A stretch of 64,000 bases of DNA from Lineus longissimus (GCF_910592395.1 NC_088325.1:5177501-5241500); one strand, 5' to 3'. Counted from the first letter of the stretch, positions 31,441 through 42,135 are shown. Notes: generated by a model from the sequence alone, not told the origin. Program-made: numbers and translations.

Positions 31441-32030
31441 TCGCTCAGATAAATGGCATAATTGTAGTACACAAAATGGTAATAAGTTAGCCATCGCTGC
31501 TCCTCGATCAAGGTCTGATATCACACAAGCATTTCTGTGTCTCGCTCAAAAACCACAGTGTGCCTTGCACTGAAACCTGAAAATCAATAGTGCAAACCCG
31601 TGTAGATATTTCTAAATCCCACTCATATTGACAACGCAGTATAGCCATGGAAAATGCGGTATGTGTAAAACGGGTTCGCCTTAGTGCTACATTATTTTTC
31701 GCATAGAGAGAATGTACATTGCATACGGCAGAATCAGCTCAAAGTCAAATTTGGGTGAGATGGACCATGAAGTGAGGCGCGCAATGTACAGAAAAATAAC
31801 CTGCATTTCTTCAGCTGTATGGGCGGAGGTAAGGGAGACAATATATCGTTGGTAGATCAGTAAGTGGAAAAGGGGAAAACATCAGTTCGGTTACCTGGAA
31901 TTTCCATTTTAATGTCTTTCAGACCAACATACATGTGTATTTTGAATGCAAATGCAACGGAAAATGGGAAGTCCATTTGCGTTTAAAATGCGTTGCAATT
32001 TTTGCGGCATTTGCATTTAAAACGTGTAGA
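31441..32030. other. Non-coding stretch
   Basis: No exon supported. Short repeated words (GAAAATGGGAAGTCCATTTGC, CGTTTAAAATGCG) around 31940-32020 suggest decayed repeat sequence. Confidence 0.45.
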
Positions 32031-32163
32031 ACTGATTTTTCCAAGAGTCCTGAACGGGTCCGGTCTATGAAATCCACATTTTAAAACAGAATCAAAGTGC
32101 TCCTAGATTCTGTGTTGGATTCTGCTAATTTAGACGAAAACAGTTGGATTCTGTTTTAAAGTA
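32031..32163 (+). repeat. Direct repeat left of the capsid fragment
   Basis: 133 bases starting GAACTGATTTTTCCAAGAGT and ending TTGGATTCTGTTTTAAAG. It recurs at 32641-32751 with one substitution and a ~25-base internal deletion. Contains an inner inverted pair TTTAAAACAGAATC / GATTCTGTTTTAAA. Confidence 0.9.
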
Positions 32164-32509
32164 CGGGGAACTAAAGGTGGATTTTACCGCGAAAAATGTG
32201 GTGAATGGATACATGACGCTCTTTCGGGGGAGCAAGTTGTGGCCGGCCAACAAGAGCAACGACATATCACTAGACGACTATGTGGATGGATATGCCTTGT
32301 ACGTCTTCAATTTAGCGCCGGATGACGCGGGATCGAGTGCTTTTCAACTCGCAAAAAATGGTGATGTCGGAGTGGAAATCAAGCCATCCACGGCCACCAC
32401 CGAAACAGTGAATCTCATAGTTTTATACGAATACGATTCTTTCGTGGAAATTGATGCCGATCAAAACGTGTATTACAGTCACGGCGGGGTGAAAGGAGCA
32501 GGAAAATAA
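32160..32509 (+). pseudogene. Polinton/adintovirus major capsid (hexon-like) protein, C-terminal fragment
   Basis: About 116 codons to a TAA. The frame shows the C-terminal signature of metazoan Polinton capsid proteins (the C. elegans F54H12.2-like group): DYVDGYALYVFNLAPDD, then a short helix, GVEIKPSTA, and TETVNLIVLYEYDSFVEID followed by a short tail. The first codons (MDSVLK) belong to the flanking direct repeat and use TTG, so the real gene is cut off at its 5' side; roughly the first three quarters of a capsid protein are missing. It lies on the strand opposite to the rest of the viral-like block, indicating rearrangement. Not expected to be functional. Confidence 0.7.
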
Positions 32510-32640
32510 ATATGAACAAACACGAACTGAACGTTTTAATGAAAAGACACCCGGGGACACGAAACATTTACCAAGGCGGTGTCCAGTGATACTATAAAGG
32601 TGAAGTAGAACTTTTGAATTTACGTTGTTTTAACCGGCCA

Positions 32641-32751
32641 GAACTGATTTTTCCAAGAGTCCTGAACGAGTCCGGTCTATGAAATCCACATTTTAAAACA
32701 GAATCAAAGTGCTCCTAGATTCTGTGTAAAACAGTTGGATTCTGTTTTAAA
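32641..32751 (+). repeat. Direct repeat right of the capsid fragment
   Basis: Second copy of the 32031 repeat, beginning GAACTGATTTTTCCAAGAGT. Start-to-start distance is 610 bases. Confidence 0.9.
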
Positions 32752-34160
32752 GTGTGATTTTCATATACTACTGTTTTGTAATACGTTTTGTAGTGGAGGA
32801 TTTAGGGCGATACTAAATCATGCACACATGTAAGCAGACTGCGCAACGTCATCTGCTAACTCTGTAGTGTTAGCTGATTGGTCAGTTATGTGAGGAACAG
32901 TACCATCGTCATATCCGGGACCGAAGTTCTTGAGTACGGTATTTGTAATTAGGCCTAGGCTCACAATATGGAGTTGTTGAGTTGTTCAGCATCCATGTAA
33001 ATCAAGTCACAAGCAGGCTACTTCTTGGTTGAGTGAGTCACCAGGGGCGGGGTGAGTCACTGCCAAATCATTCATCATGTGACATGTCACTTCAAGGAAG
33101 TTTAACAATCTAGTACATGGGCTCATGTCATGGTCTATATACTGATATTCGAGAATGAAGTATTAGTGAACTCACCTCCACATCAAGGCCACACGCTGCT
33201 TTTTCGAGCCAGCGCGACAATGTGGGAATTGTGGACGATTTGTTACATCCTCCATCGTGTCATGAACTAAACGGAAGGTGATGATCATGTGACGTCATAA
33301 GTTCTAAACGCGGGAAATATGAATAATGCTCATTCGTGGACTTGTGCGGGGCGAGATTTAGATTGGAAGAACTGTCGTTGGGGGGGGGGGGGTTCCTGGG
33401 GGTCATGTGGAGTTAGCGCTCAAATGTTTTCTTGCAGGGTCGGGATGGGTTTGGTTGGGTAATTTTACAAACGGGTTTGACACCCAAATATAGATTTTCT
33501 CCTGGGGCGATTCCTTGGAGCATTTGTTTAGCAACATAGGGGGCCCTTCTGAGCCTGAGGGTTAGGAATTCATCACATATATTACACAATTAAATATGAA
33601 TTCTACTTTCTTAGCTTGGGGCTTCGTTTGGCCATGGACTCAAACTGCATGGTAATAAACAATGATATGCAGGCCTATGCATTGTGCTTGGCCGCCGTGG
33701 CTTCCTACTGGCATGACTGGAGATTAACAATGAATTGCATGGGTGAAGCTAGTGGGGGCCAGGGTGGGGGGGGGGGGGGGCAGGGGGACAAATGTCCTCC
33801 CCAGAAGTCACTAATAGGCCTACCGGTAGATCTACCACGGTTAGGTGCCAATTTCGATATATGGCCGGCCTATAATTGTCTCCGTTATCTTCGGCCAGGC
33901 TAGCGGTGAAGGAATCCATCTCCAGCCACATGTGCAGTTAACATAGAAGAGTATTTTCTTCTACCTGGCACGAATTTTAGCTTCAAGGAAAGTCGTTTTA
34001 GTGTCTCATTCGAATGGCGACGGCGCAGTTCAGTGTCCGTCTTACTCAAGGACGTTTAGACGAAACAGCATTATTCTTCTGAGAGTCGAACTCAGCCCCG
34101 TAATATGAACCCAGTGCTCTGAATATATTGCCACTCGTGATTTCCCCATTGCTGTTCCAG
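32752..34160. other. Non-coding stretch with G-rich tracts
   Basis: G-runs at about 33380-33391 and 33769-33780. No exon with good borders was found. A 5' exon (signal peptide) of the gene that follows could be hidden here. Confidence 0.5.
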
Positions 34161-36473
34161 GTTGTGTCCATTTCTTGAGCGTGCATGGTAGATACTATGG
34201 TTGTGCTGATCTCCACAGTGATGGAATGTCAACAGTGGAAGTACGCCATCTTATAAATGGTAGTTTTGCTGTAGCTCTGACCATGAAATCAGGAAACGGG
34301 AGCAGCGTGAACTACTTTTTTGATCTATACGAATACACTAAGGCAGGTTTTTTTAAATCTCACATTCAGTTTTCTGTCTCAGGCACAAAATCTCCGCGCT
34401 CTTAAGTCGGAAGCAGAAGAAGATGTAAGGTCTAAATATATTTTCGTTGTGGGCAGCGTAAAGCCGCTGAGTTTGAGTCATGTACTTGGAACAATAAACA
34501 ACATAGGTTTGGTAAGTTATCTTTGCTTTATTTTTTCTCACTGTTAAGCGCATGCGCTAATATTCGGGAGATAGGTTCATCCTGAATGTTAGCGCATTGC
34601 ACCTAAATACTCATTAATACGGTATACGGTTTTTATTACTGCAGTTTGACGGGCGCTTTGATGAGGATAACCCTCCGTACAGCTTCAAGCGTATCGGGTG
34701 CCTAAACGAAGGCAGAGAAGTGTTTGCCAGTGACAAGATACCTATCTGGTCTGTCAGTGACAAGGGTTACATCGTTGCTGTCATCACGGGAATGAGAAAT
34801 AGTGGGGTAAGCCAAAGTAATAGTCAATAAATCAGTTCAAAATGTGGAAAAAACCCTCCGTCATGTCCGTACTTCACGCGTGTATAGCTAGGGAGATTTT
34901 ACAAAGCCGCCGAAACGCAAACGCGAACGCCGCCTTTTCCATTGTTCGAGACATATTTATCGGGAAGTCAAACAATTGGATGGGCGTTCACGTTGGAGTC
35001 TCGCCGTTTTTTTTGGAAAACACCCAAATGGCACGCATTGCCGGGAGGTATTTAGCAGTGTCAAGCTACCCAGTATTTGATCTGTCACAGACAGTAGTTC
35101 ATAGGCTGTCATCACCGGGATTAGATATACAAGTAGTTGGGTAGGTCTGAATCCGTGTAGCTGTGACTTGTCCCGTCATTTGTCCTATCATTACTGAGCA
35201 CTTGTCAAAAACTATGTCGTATTCCATTTCAAAACATACCAATTACACATGTAAAAAAAAGCCAAAATTGATAGCGCTGTCCGAAACAACTTGCTAATTA
35301 ACAGGAAACAATCATTCCATGAATGAAAAATATACAATTCCAATCCGCTCCAGTCCAGTGTTTTCGCGATCAAGTGTTTTTGAATACCCCGTCTGGACAA
35401 TATGCGTCTCAGCACATTTATACGTGATGGTTATCCCCGGTTTTGAACATCTCAATCCATATTCCAGGTATATCTTTTGGATAGCAGAAATCTCGGCACA
35501 ACCGTATTGGATGTCTCGCGCCTTGAAAATCTTAATCCCTACTGGAATAATCAGATCTGGAAGAACTTCAGCCCGCAGTCAGTGGCATGGCACTGGAACG
35601 GTCATTGGGTTCTGGTGGCCGGGCGGGATCTCTCAGAGCAGAACGGCGTCGTGCACAGCATGTACGCACTTGGAATATCTTTCAAGTGTCCCGGGAAGGA
35701 ACAGGTACGATTCTGCTTTGCCTACCACTATTTTTTACGAGGAAATGATATCATCACGGTGTGCTGTTTTGGCCTTCGGCCACAATGAAATAGTAGGTTT
35801 GGCTACCCTTGGGAAGAGCTACGGACGACGAACTACGAAGTATGCAAAAAACGTTCTATCGGCGATTTTCATGTACATTTTTCCAAATTCTTCCTCCAGC
35901 TAAGCATAAAAGATGATTCATGAGTGTCGCAACCAGTAAAATCGTTTTTCCTTCTGTAAGTTTCTTTAGAAGATACGCCTTTCTTGATAACTAGATGCAT
36001 GTAGTTTGTTCTGGTTGTGCACTAGAACATTTCGTGAGTTGAGACGAACTAACCTGGGACTGGTGGCATTAACTTGCCGTTATCTCCTTCAGTTCAGCCC
36101 TTAGACTCAACGCCAAGTTAAGTAAAAGCCAGCGTTAGTGACAATTTGAAGAACCGGGTGAATTTGCATAGGGGCTAGTGTAATCTATAACAGATTTTTT
36201 CGCTCTCTTTTGAAGGTTATGTGGATGAACACTGTCGGAGGTACAACATGCCACAGCTACCGCATCAGCGGTCCCCGGAATGGTTTCTTGGTGTGGTTTG
36301 CCCTCGGGAGAGGCAGCAAGAAACGCGATTACAAGTCCGTGGTTGCTCTCTGCCGCAACGATGGAGACAAGGGAGAGATCCTGCCGGAATTTAATATGTT
36401 CAGGCTGACTTTGAAAAAGAAACGACATCGAAGGATGAAGAAGAAAAATGCCGACAAGCGGCCGTCCATTTAG
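34161..36473 (+). CDS. Five-exon gene with beta-propeller-like repeats, unknown family
   Basis: Exons 34161-34342, 34383-34511, 34645-34806, 35468-35704 and 36216-36473 stay open when joined; the first begins in phase 1, so an upstream exon is missing. Four borders are standard GT-AG. The first intron would be only 40 bases and GC-AG (AAG|GCAGGT...CTCAG), but joining there restores a smooth frame (DLYEYTK|AQNLRALKSEA). About 320 aa are visible. Repeating hydrophobic-strand motifs suggest propeller blades: GSFAVALTMKSGNGSSV, SKYIFVVGSVKP, GYIVAVITGMRNSGVYLLDS, GHWVLVAGRDLSEQNG and NGFLVWFALGRGSKK. The C-terminus is basic (LTLKKKRHRRMKKKNADKR) and ends at TAG. Probably a lineage-specific gene, perhaps secreted. 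Function unknown. Confidence 0.65.
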
Positions 36474-36673
36474 CACGCACGCAAAATTTTCCGATTGTGG
36501 CGTACGCCTTCCCTCTCACGCATGCGTCTGCTGGAGACGAGAACACCAGCTGCTTACGCACGCAAAGAAGGTCTTTAGTCGATACTGGTGCACGCTGTCA
36601 ATGGAGAACACTCTTTAATATATCAGTAAAAACAAGTAATTTGGTAGCTCTTTTTGCACCAACTGTGATTTTT

Positions 36674-36679
36674 TTTATT
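36674..36679 (-). terminator. Polyadenylation signal for the minus-strand repetitive gene
   Basis: TTTATT on the plus strand reads AATAAA on the minus strand, 33 bases beyond the stop codon of the repetitive-protein gene. An A-rich stretch follows. Confidence 0.5.
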
Positions 36680-36711
36680 GCGAAATTTTGCTAGATGCCA
36701 ATACTTGTTTG

Positions 36712-38328
36712 CTACTTTGGAGGCCACTGTTTACTATGTCCCTCTGTCATTGACTTCGTGGTCTGCTTGCGGACCTGCGTTGCGACTGGGGTGTCCGTCA
36801 CTCTGCGTCCCCCAGCTGAGTCAACCGACCCATCTTTCCCTGCTGTTTCTGCTAATTGCTCCGTTTTGCTTTTGAAAGACACTGTAGGATTTTTGAGCAT
36901 TTCAGTTGATGCTCCCTGTTGTTCAGGTTCCGTTGGAGCTTTGAGTCGTAACATTTTCTTAACTACCGCGGCGAAATGCCTTTTCGTGCTTTTGGTTGCT
37001 GGTTCGGATGGTCCGTCAGTTGCCGTAGATGGTTGACCTGCTGTAGCTGGTATGTTCTCCCTATCCAGCCTTGGCTTCCTCGAGTCAACCAATCCATCGT
37101 TCTCTACCGCTTCTGCTAGTTTTTCCTTTTTGCTTCTGTGAAATACTTTGGGCTTTTCGAGCATTCCATTAGATGCCGCTTGATGTGCACACTCTAAAAC
37201 TCCCTCCGCCTTCGTGGAATGCCTTCGGTCCTTAGTTGTGGCGTGGGTGGCCGTCCCTGTGCGTTTCCTTTGGCACGCCGACCCCTCGTTCTTTGCCACT
37301 GCTTGCGCCGCTGATTGTCTCTTTTTACTTTTGTTAGATTCTGTGAGCTTTTCGAGCTTTCCATTAGATGCCACCCGTTGTGCACTTTTTAAAACTCCCT
37401 CCGTCTCCGTGGATTGCCTCCGGTCATTCGTCGGGACTTGGGAGTCCGCCCCTGTGCGTTTCCTTTGGTTCGCTGACCCCTCGTTCTTTAGTACTGCTTG
37501 CGCTATTAATTCCTCCTTTTTGGGTTTGTGAGACACTGCGGGCTTTTCGAGCATTTCATTAGATGCCGGCCGTTGTTCACGTACTGTATGACCCTCTGCT
37601 TTCGTGAATTGCCTCCGGTCCTTCGTCGGGACTTGGGTGTATGTCGCTGTGCGCCTCTCTTGGTCCACCGACTCCACGCTCTTTGCTACTGCTTGCGCTG
37701 TTGATCGCCACTTTTTGCGTGTGTGTGACACTGTGGGATTTTCGGGCACTTCATTTGATGCCGCTTGTTGTTCAAGTTCTTTTAGACACTCTGTTCCGGT
37801 GGATTGCCGCCGGTCCTTCATTGGCACCGTCCCTGTGCGCCGCTTCCTTGAGTCAACCGACCCCTCGTTCCCTACTGCTTCTGCTAAATGCTCCTCTTTG
37901 CGTTTGTGAGATACTGTGGGCTTTTCGAGCATTTCAGTTGATTCCGCCTGCTCTTCACGTCGCGCTTGATATTTGAGTCGGAACACTTTCGACACCACCG
38001 TGGCGAGATGCCCTTTCGTGCTTATGCTTGCTGGCTCGGATGGTCTATCAGTTGCCGAAGATGGTTGTCCTGCTATATCTGGTATGTTGCCCCTTTCCTG
38101 CCTTGGCTCCTCTTTATCATTTCCCTCAGTAATGCGTTGCAGTACAACTTGCATCAATCTCTTAAGTTTTGTGGGTTGTTGCTTTTTGCTCGCCCCTGGT
38201 ACTGCTGACCCTCCTGGTCTTTCGGCTCCTCCATCCGTTGCAGATTTGTCATTCCTCGCCTTTGGCTGCCCTTGACTGCCTCCTTCATTCATTAATCCTT
38301 GAGAACTAGTGTGGTTACGCACCTGCAA
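36712..38328 (-). CDS. Repetitive basic protein with ~50-60-residue repeats (about 537 aa)
   Basis: A long minus-strand exon entered by an acceptor (AATTGCAG|GTGCGTAAC, exon from about 38322) or starting at an internal ATG (MNEGGSQGQPK). It contains five to seven copies of a unit with EMLEKPTVSHKRKKE, LAEAVGNEGSVDSRKRRTGT and VPTKDRRQSTKTEG. A longer outer module (ENIPATAGQPSTATDGPSEP then a hydrophobic VVKKMLRLK-type helix) occurs once near each end. Lys/Arg/Ser/Thr-rich with no hydrophobic core, so probably disordered; many SxK/TKD phosphorylation-like sites. Repeat number is likely variable between individuals. Convergent with the propeller-like gene (239 bp apart). Family unknown; it resembles the lysine-rich exons at 28-29.5 kb only in composition. 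Confidence 0.6.
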   Translation of the reverse strand: MQVRNHTSSQGLMNEGGSQGQPKARNDKSATDGGAERPGGSAVPGASKKQQPTKLKRLMQVVLQRITEGNDKEEPRQERGNIPDIAGQPSSATDRPSEPASISTKGHLATVVSKVFRLKYQARREEQAESTEMLEKPTVSHKRKEEHLAEAVGNEGSVDSRKRRTGTVPMKDRRQSTGTECLKELEQQAASNEVPENPTVSHTRKKWRSTAQAVAKSVESVDQERRTATYTQVPTKDRRQFTKAEGHTVREQRPASNEMLEKPAVSHKPKKEELIAQAVLKNEGSANQRKRTGADSQVPTNDRRQSTETEGVLKSAQRVASNGKLEKLTESNKSKKRQSAAQAVAKNEGSACQRKRTGTATHATTKDRRHSTKAEGVLECAHQAASNGMLEKPKVFHRSKKEKLAEAVENDGLVDSRKPRLDRENIPATAGQPSTATDGPSEPATKSTKRHFAAVVKKMLRLKAPTEPEQQGASTEMLKNPTVSFKSKTEQLAETAGKDGSVDSAGGRRVTDTPVATQVRKQTTKSMTEGHSKQWPPK

Positions 38329-39187
38329 TTGACCAATCAGCTTCAGAACAATCTGAATTTAAAACAGTTCAATACGGAGTCTGCGAACGAGGTTTTATTG
38401 GTAAATACACAGGGCCCCGCATCACTAATAGACCAATTAGCATCAATGCATGGTCACACTCCCAAGTAGGGCTGCTATCTGTGCAATCATAATGTAGTTC
38501 CTCTGATATCATGACCTAAGCTGTTTCTGCTAAACATTCTGATGGACTTTGAGCCTGATGTTTGCCGGCGTAGCTTTTGGGATCAAATTAGCCATCTCAA
38601 AAGATATGCTAATAATGTTTTTGTGGTTCGTAGCCACAGGATCATTTTGTTGACATTCACTCCTGTACACTTGCGCGTACTGTTAAATAGAGCCAGATCA
38701 CTCCCAGTGGCAAAGCGATAGAATTCTCAATAGATCCTTCAAGGAGCATAATAAAATGACTCTTTTTATGCAGTCTTATGGAACTTCAGTCATCTCTTAG
38801 AGCTCTTCGATCAAAAGCGACATATTTGTGAGACACTTTTTGAGTTTTTTAGGCCAAAATACAAAAATTAGACGAAACTACCTGTAAGTTGAAGTTTAAT
38901 TAAGATTCTATCGAACCCTCAATTGGTGGGTGAGATAGAATCATGGTCAAAAACACATTTTTGGCGACCTCTGGGAGCCCCCCCCCCCCCGCATATATGT
39001 ACATCCCTGAACAAGTACGTGACCTCTTTTTTATATCCGTCTATTTTATCCTTACCTTCTCTTGAAAGGTGGCTGACAGACCTTCATATTCATCCCGCGG
39101 ATTGATGACAATCTGGTCGAAGAAACGCTTAAGCATGACGACACAGTCATTCCAGGTGCAAACAATCGCATGGTGCTTAAAATACGC
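38329..39187. other. Non-coding stretch
   Basis: No exon seen. A C-run at about 38980-38989 produces a spurious poly-Pro frame. Confidence 0.5.
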
Positions 39188-39549
39188 TTAACCGAGACGG
39201 TGGCCGTCCTCCTCAGTCACCAACTTCCGGTCTTGCGCACGCCGTATAATCCACTGCCAATTATAGGTGGCGCCAAATGGTAGCCTAGCAACTGCGCCCC
39301 ACCATCCATGAGCGACCTCTTTTGCCTCGAGTGCGCGGTTAGCATGACTGTCTCCAAAGCTGGGGTGATTGCCGCGCAGCAGGACCACTTTGCCCCTGAG
39401 GTGAGGCTTGTAGACGAAGAAACATATTGTCGTCTGCCTACTGACCAGCATTTGTTTTGCCGATTTCTGCAGAATGAGATGCGCGACTCCGAGTTTGTCG
39501 AGCCATTTCAAGAAGCTATCCTTGTCATCTTCACCAGGTTTCGTTTTGT
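39188..39549 (-). CDS. Probable terminal exon of an unidentified gene (120 codons)
   Basis: Minus-strand acceptor TTTTTAAAGTTTCAG at 39550, then an open phase-1 frame of 120 codons ending in TAA. It begins KTKPGEDDKDSFLKWLDKLG and includes KPHLRGKVVLLRGNHPSFGD and HGWWGAVARLPFGATYNWQW. Codon composition is more GC-rich than the flanks. No family recognised and no upstream exon found; it could be the end of a gene whose other exons lie to the right within unannotated sequence. Confidence 0.45.
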
Positions 39550-39702
39550 CTGAAACTTTAAAAACAAATTTTTCGAGGTTTTTAATAATCAGATTTGTAT
39601 GGCTTTCCTACTTCTAAAAACTGCATTGCAGACAAGCGCAACATTACTCTGTGATGTACGACGAAATAATTACTTGTCTGCTAGTAGATGAAATCATAAC
39701 CG

Positions 39703-39731
39703 TCATCATCATCATCATCATCATCATCATT

Positions 39732-39761
<30 letters not shown>
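39703..39761. repeat. (ATC)n microsatellite
   Basis: About 19 consecutive trinucleotide units with a single interruption (ATT) near 39730. The poly-Ile frame through it is not a gene. Confidence 0.95.
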
Positions 39762-39763
<2 letters not shown>

Positions 39764-40180
39764 CTTTCGGTTTTTAACCCTTTTCCGTTTATTTCACCGC
39801 TTCTTAATTACAATTTCTCGCGCGAGGTGGCAATCACACGCATATAACATAATGTCAATTTTCATTTTGCCTTTTTGGTTCCTCCATTTCTTTCATTCCC
39901 CTAATTTCTGTTGTTTCAACTCTTTTTGTTTAGTTCATTATTTTTTGTTTTTGTTCCTCACTCCAACTCTCTATATACTATTTACACCTAAGTCCACTGT
40001 AGCTCAAGCACACTCAATACCGGTAGATGGAGGGGTCTCCCTTAAACCATCTATCCAACCCTCTTTTACTGGTATAGCATATACGACAGTGCTACATGTA
40101 CTTTGTAAAAATAAAATATCAAGTTTTTTTTTCAAGTGTCGCACGAACTCGTGTTTAACAAAGAAGTATAACTAAAATGT
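39762..40180. other. Non-coding T-rich stretch
   Basis: Pyrimidine-rich sequence, no supported exon. Confidence 0.5.
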
Positions 40181-40263
40181 GTCTCTCATTCGAACCAGTG
40201 ACCTAATGATTCCAAGATTTTACGCACTACAGTCCTCCGCTCTACCAACTGAGCTAGAGAGAG
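40181..40263 (-). pseudogene. Intron-containing tRNA-Tyr pseudogene (T-stem half missing)
   Basis: Minus strand: 7-nt acceptor strand CTCTCTC, T8, D arm AGCTCAGTTGGTAGAGC (A box), anticodon arm GGACTGTAG with GTA anticodon, an 18-nt intron-like insert at the tRNA-Tyr intron position, then ATTAGGTCACTGGTTCGAAT (B box). After the T-loop the 3' strand of the T-stem is absent; GAGAGAC follows directly and still pairs with six of seven acceptor bases. So it has a precise ~5-nt deletion and cannot form a normal T arm. The promoter boxes are intact, so it may still be transcribed. Confidence 0.75.
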
Positions 40264-41128
40264 ATCGATATATGCGCACTCTACTGTAAGTACATACACG
40301 GGTTACCAAAATAGGTCAAGGACTTAAACTTTTGCTGATACGTGACCACACAAGATATGCACGAGCCAGTCCTGGCTGCACTTCAGAACTTTTGTACTGG
40401 ATATGGTGATGGCATGGTTTACGCATAACTACCAATCAGCTGACAAAGCCAGAAAATAAGGTGAATCGTCGTCATTTGCTGGCTCTATCAGCTGTTTCTC
40501 TTCGAAATAAAGGAGAAAATCAATGGAAAACGCAACTTCAGTGAAAAAAATACTTTCGCTTCGGTGTTGCGAAGTACTTTCCAATTTGGGAGACTTGCCA
40601 AAAACAACACATTTAGCTGAAAATGGAACCTAGATTGCCCCGAAATCCATTTGTTGGCAACTTTCCAATTGGACATGTTGGGAGTATTTCAACACCGCGA
40701 AATCCATTTGCGAAGTAATCGTTCTTCGAAAAGGCACCAGATCGATTGTGTAGTTACGTCGATATCTAACATGTCCAACAAATGAACACTCGGATGGAAA
40801 GAAAATGCAAATGGATTATTGACATACATTGTAGCATAGATCTAGTAAACGCCTCTTGGTGTCGCGCATGACCTTTTATCAAAACCACATTATACAGGTC
40901 ACGTGATGTAAATAAACGCACATGGTCCGCACTTTGCACTTCAATACCAAATACGGATATGGATTTCCCCCGGAATTTCATGATGCATTTGATAGGTTAT
41001 GCGGAGTGCATGCTCTGTTACTACTGCTATACATGATACATCCATACATTCATGCATTAGTCTGTACAGAAAATCCTAATGCGTGCGTCACATGCAATGA
41101 GATGTACGTACTTTGTTGGCCTGCTGCC
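40264..41128. other. Non-coding stretch
   Basis: No exon with supported borders. A degenerate repetition of TTTCCAATT / GAAATCCATTTG words occurs around 40575-40710. Confidence 0.45.
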
Positions 41129-41137
41129 CTAGGTTAT

Positions 41138-42126
41138 GGTAGTTGATAAAGCTTGGAATCAGTGAAACCTTGGAACCAGTGATAAACCTTGGAATCAGTC
41201 CTAAAAATGCATAAAAACATGAAATAATGCCATTCGAACCTAACGTGGTTACGAATCAACATTTGGAGCTTATTCTTACATGATCAGATCGGAATTTTAT
41301 GGTAATTTAGAAATCTGTCGCATATCCGATTCAATAGTCTATATTTTAAAACAACCCAGTTGTACCTCGCCTCCAGTGTACAGTACTGATCTCCCAAATA
41401 TGGGAAGACACGCCCACCACACACCCATAATATGGACCAATAGCGCTCCGCTTATAAATACGCCACCACCACACGGGGCCTTTTCGATCAGACGAGTTGC
41501 TTGGGAAGTTGGGGGCCTGTCATGCATTATGCATGGATAAGGTTGACGACTATGTCTAGGCCTAATTGTCTATGATTGACTGATATTTTATAACAAACGA
41601 TGAATAAAAGAAGCCTAGTCATGTATGTTTATTACCGAAGTTTGCGGATGAAAATTTCCTTCGCCGTGAGCGATTTCTTACATCTTCCAGTACGCATCGA
41701 GGGATGCAGAGATCTTTGTGTCGTCACCAGTTCTAAACGGCTTTTTTTATTCACGTTTGTGTTTGTCCTATGATCTCGTGCATCTAGTACCGAGCATAAT
41801 ACTTTATCGTCTATGGAATACAAAACAATCATAAAAACTAATTTTTGCTTCCATTGAAGAGAAATAAAATATTTTAACGACCACAGTGCATTGCCAATTG
41901 ATGACGTCATCCTCCACATTAAAAATGTTGGCTTCTGAACTAACTGGCAAATTGCTATCAATAAAGTCAGCTGGGACGAGACTGTCAGTTGGGAGGGTAT
42001 AAATCGTGAAAGGAACGCACCCGATTTCCCGCGCTATTTGCACAGTGATTCCATGGTTTACATTGAATATTCCAAGGTTTATCAGTGTTTCCAAGGTTTC
42101 ACTAATTCCATACTTTATCAACTACC
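41138..42126. mobile_element. Mutator-like non-autonomous element (989 bp, 9-bp target duplication)
   Basis: Ends are inverted: GGTAGTTGATAAAG at 41138 and CTTTATCAACTACC ending at 42126, with imperfect similarity continuing ~60 bp (repeated CCTTGGAA words in both arms). The 9-bp CTAGGTTAT flanks both sides (41129-41137 and 42127-42135), the target duplication length typical of Mutator-type transposons. No transposase frame inside. Confidence 0.75.
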
Positions 42127-42135
42127 CTAGGTTAT

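Noticed and set aside
34842-35144. 100-codon plus-strand frame in the third intron of the propeller-like gene
   Set aside because: No acceptor/donor pair keeps the flanking phase-0 exons in frame with it; probably chance, though an alternative exon cannot be fully excluded.
37214-38275. Several plus-strand frames of 64-111 codons
   Set aside because: Antisense shadows of the repetitive basic protein; their repeats mirror it.
39651-40175. 174-codon plus-strand frame with a poly-Ile run
   Set aside because: Runs through the (ATC)n microsatellite and T-rich DNA; Phe/Leu/Ser-rich composition is that of non-coding sequence.
41632-41961. 109-codon minus-strand frame inside the 989-bp MITE
   Set aside because: No similarity to a transposase and no conserved motif; the element is non-autonomous.
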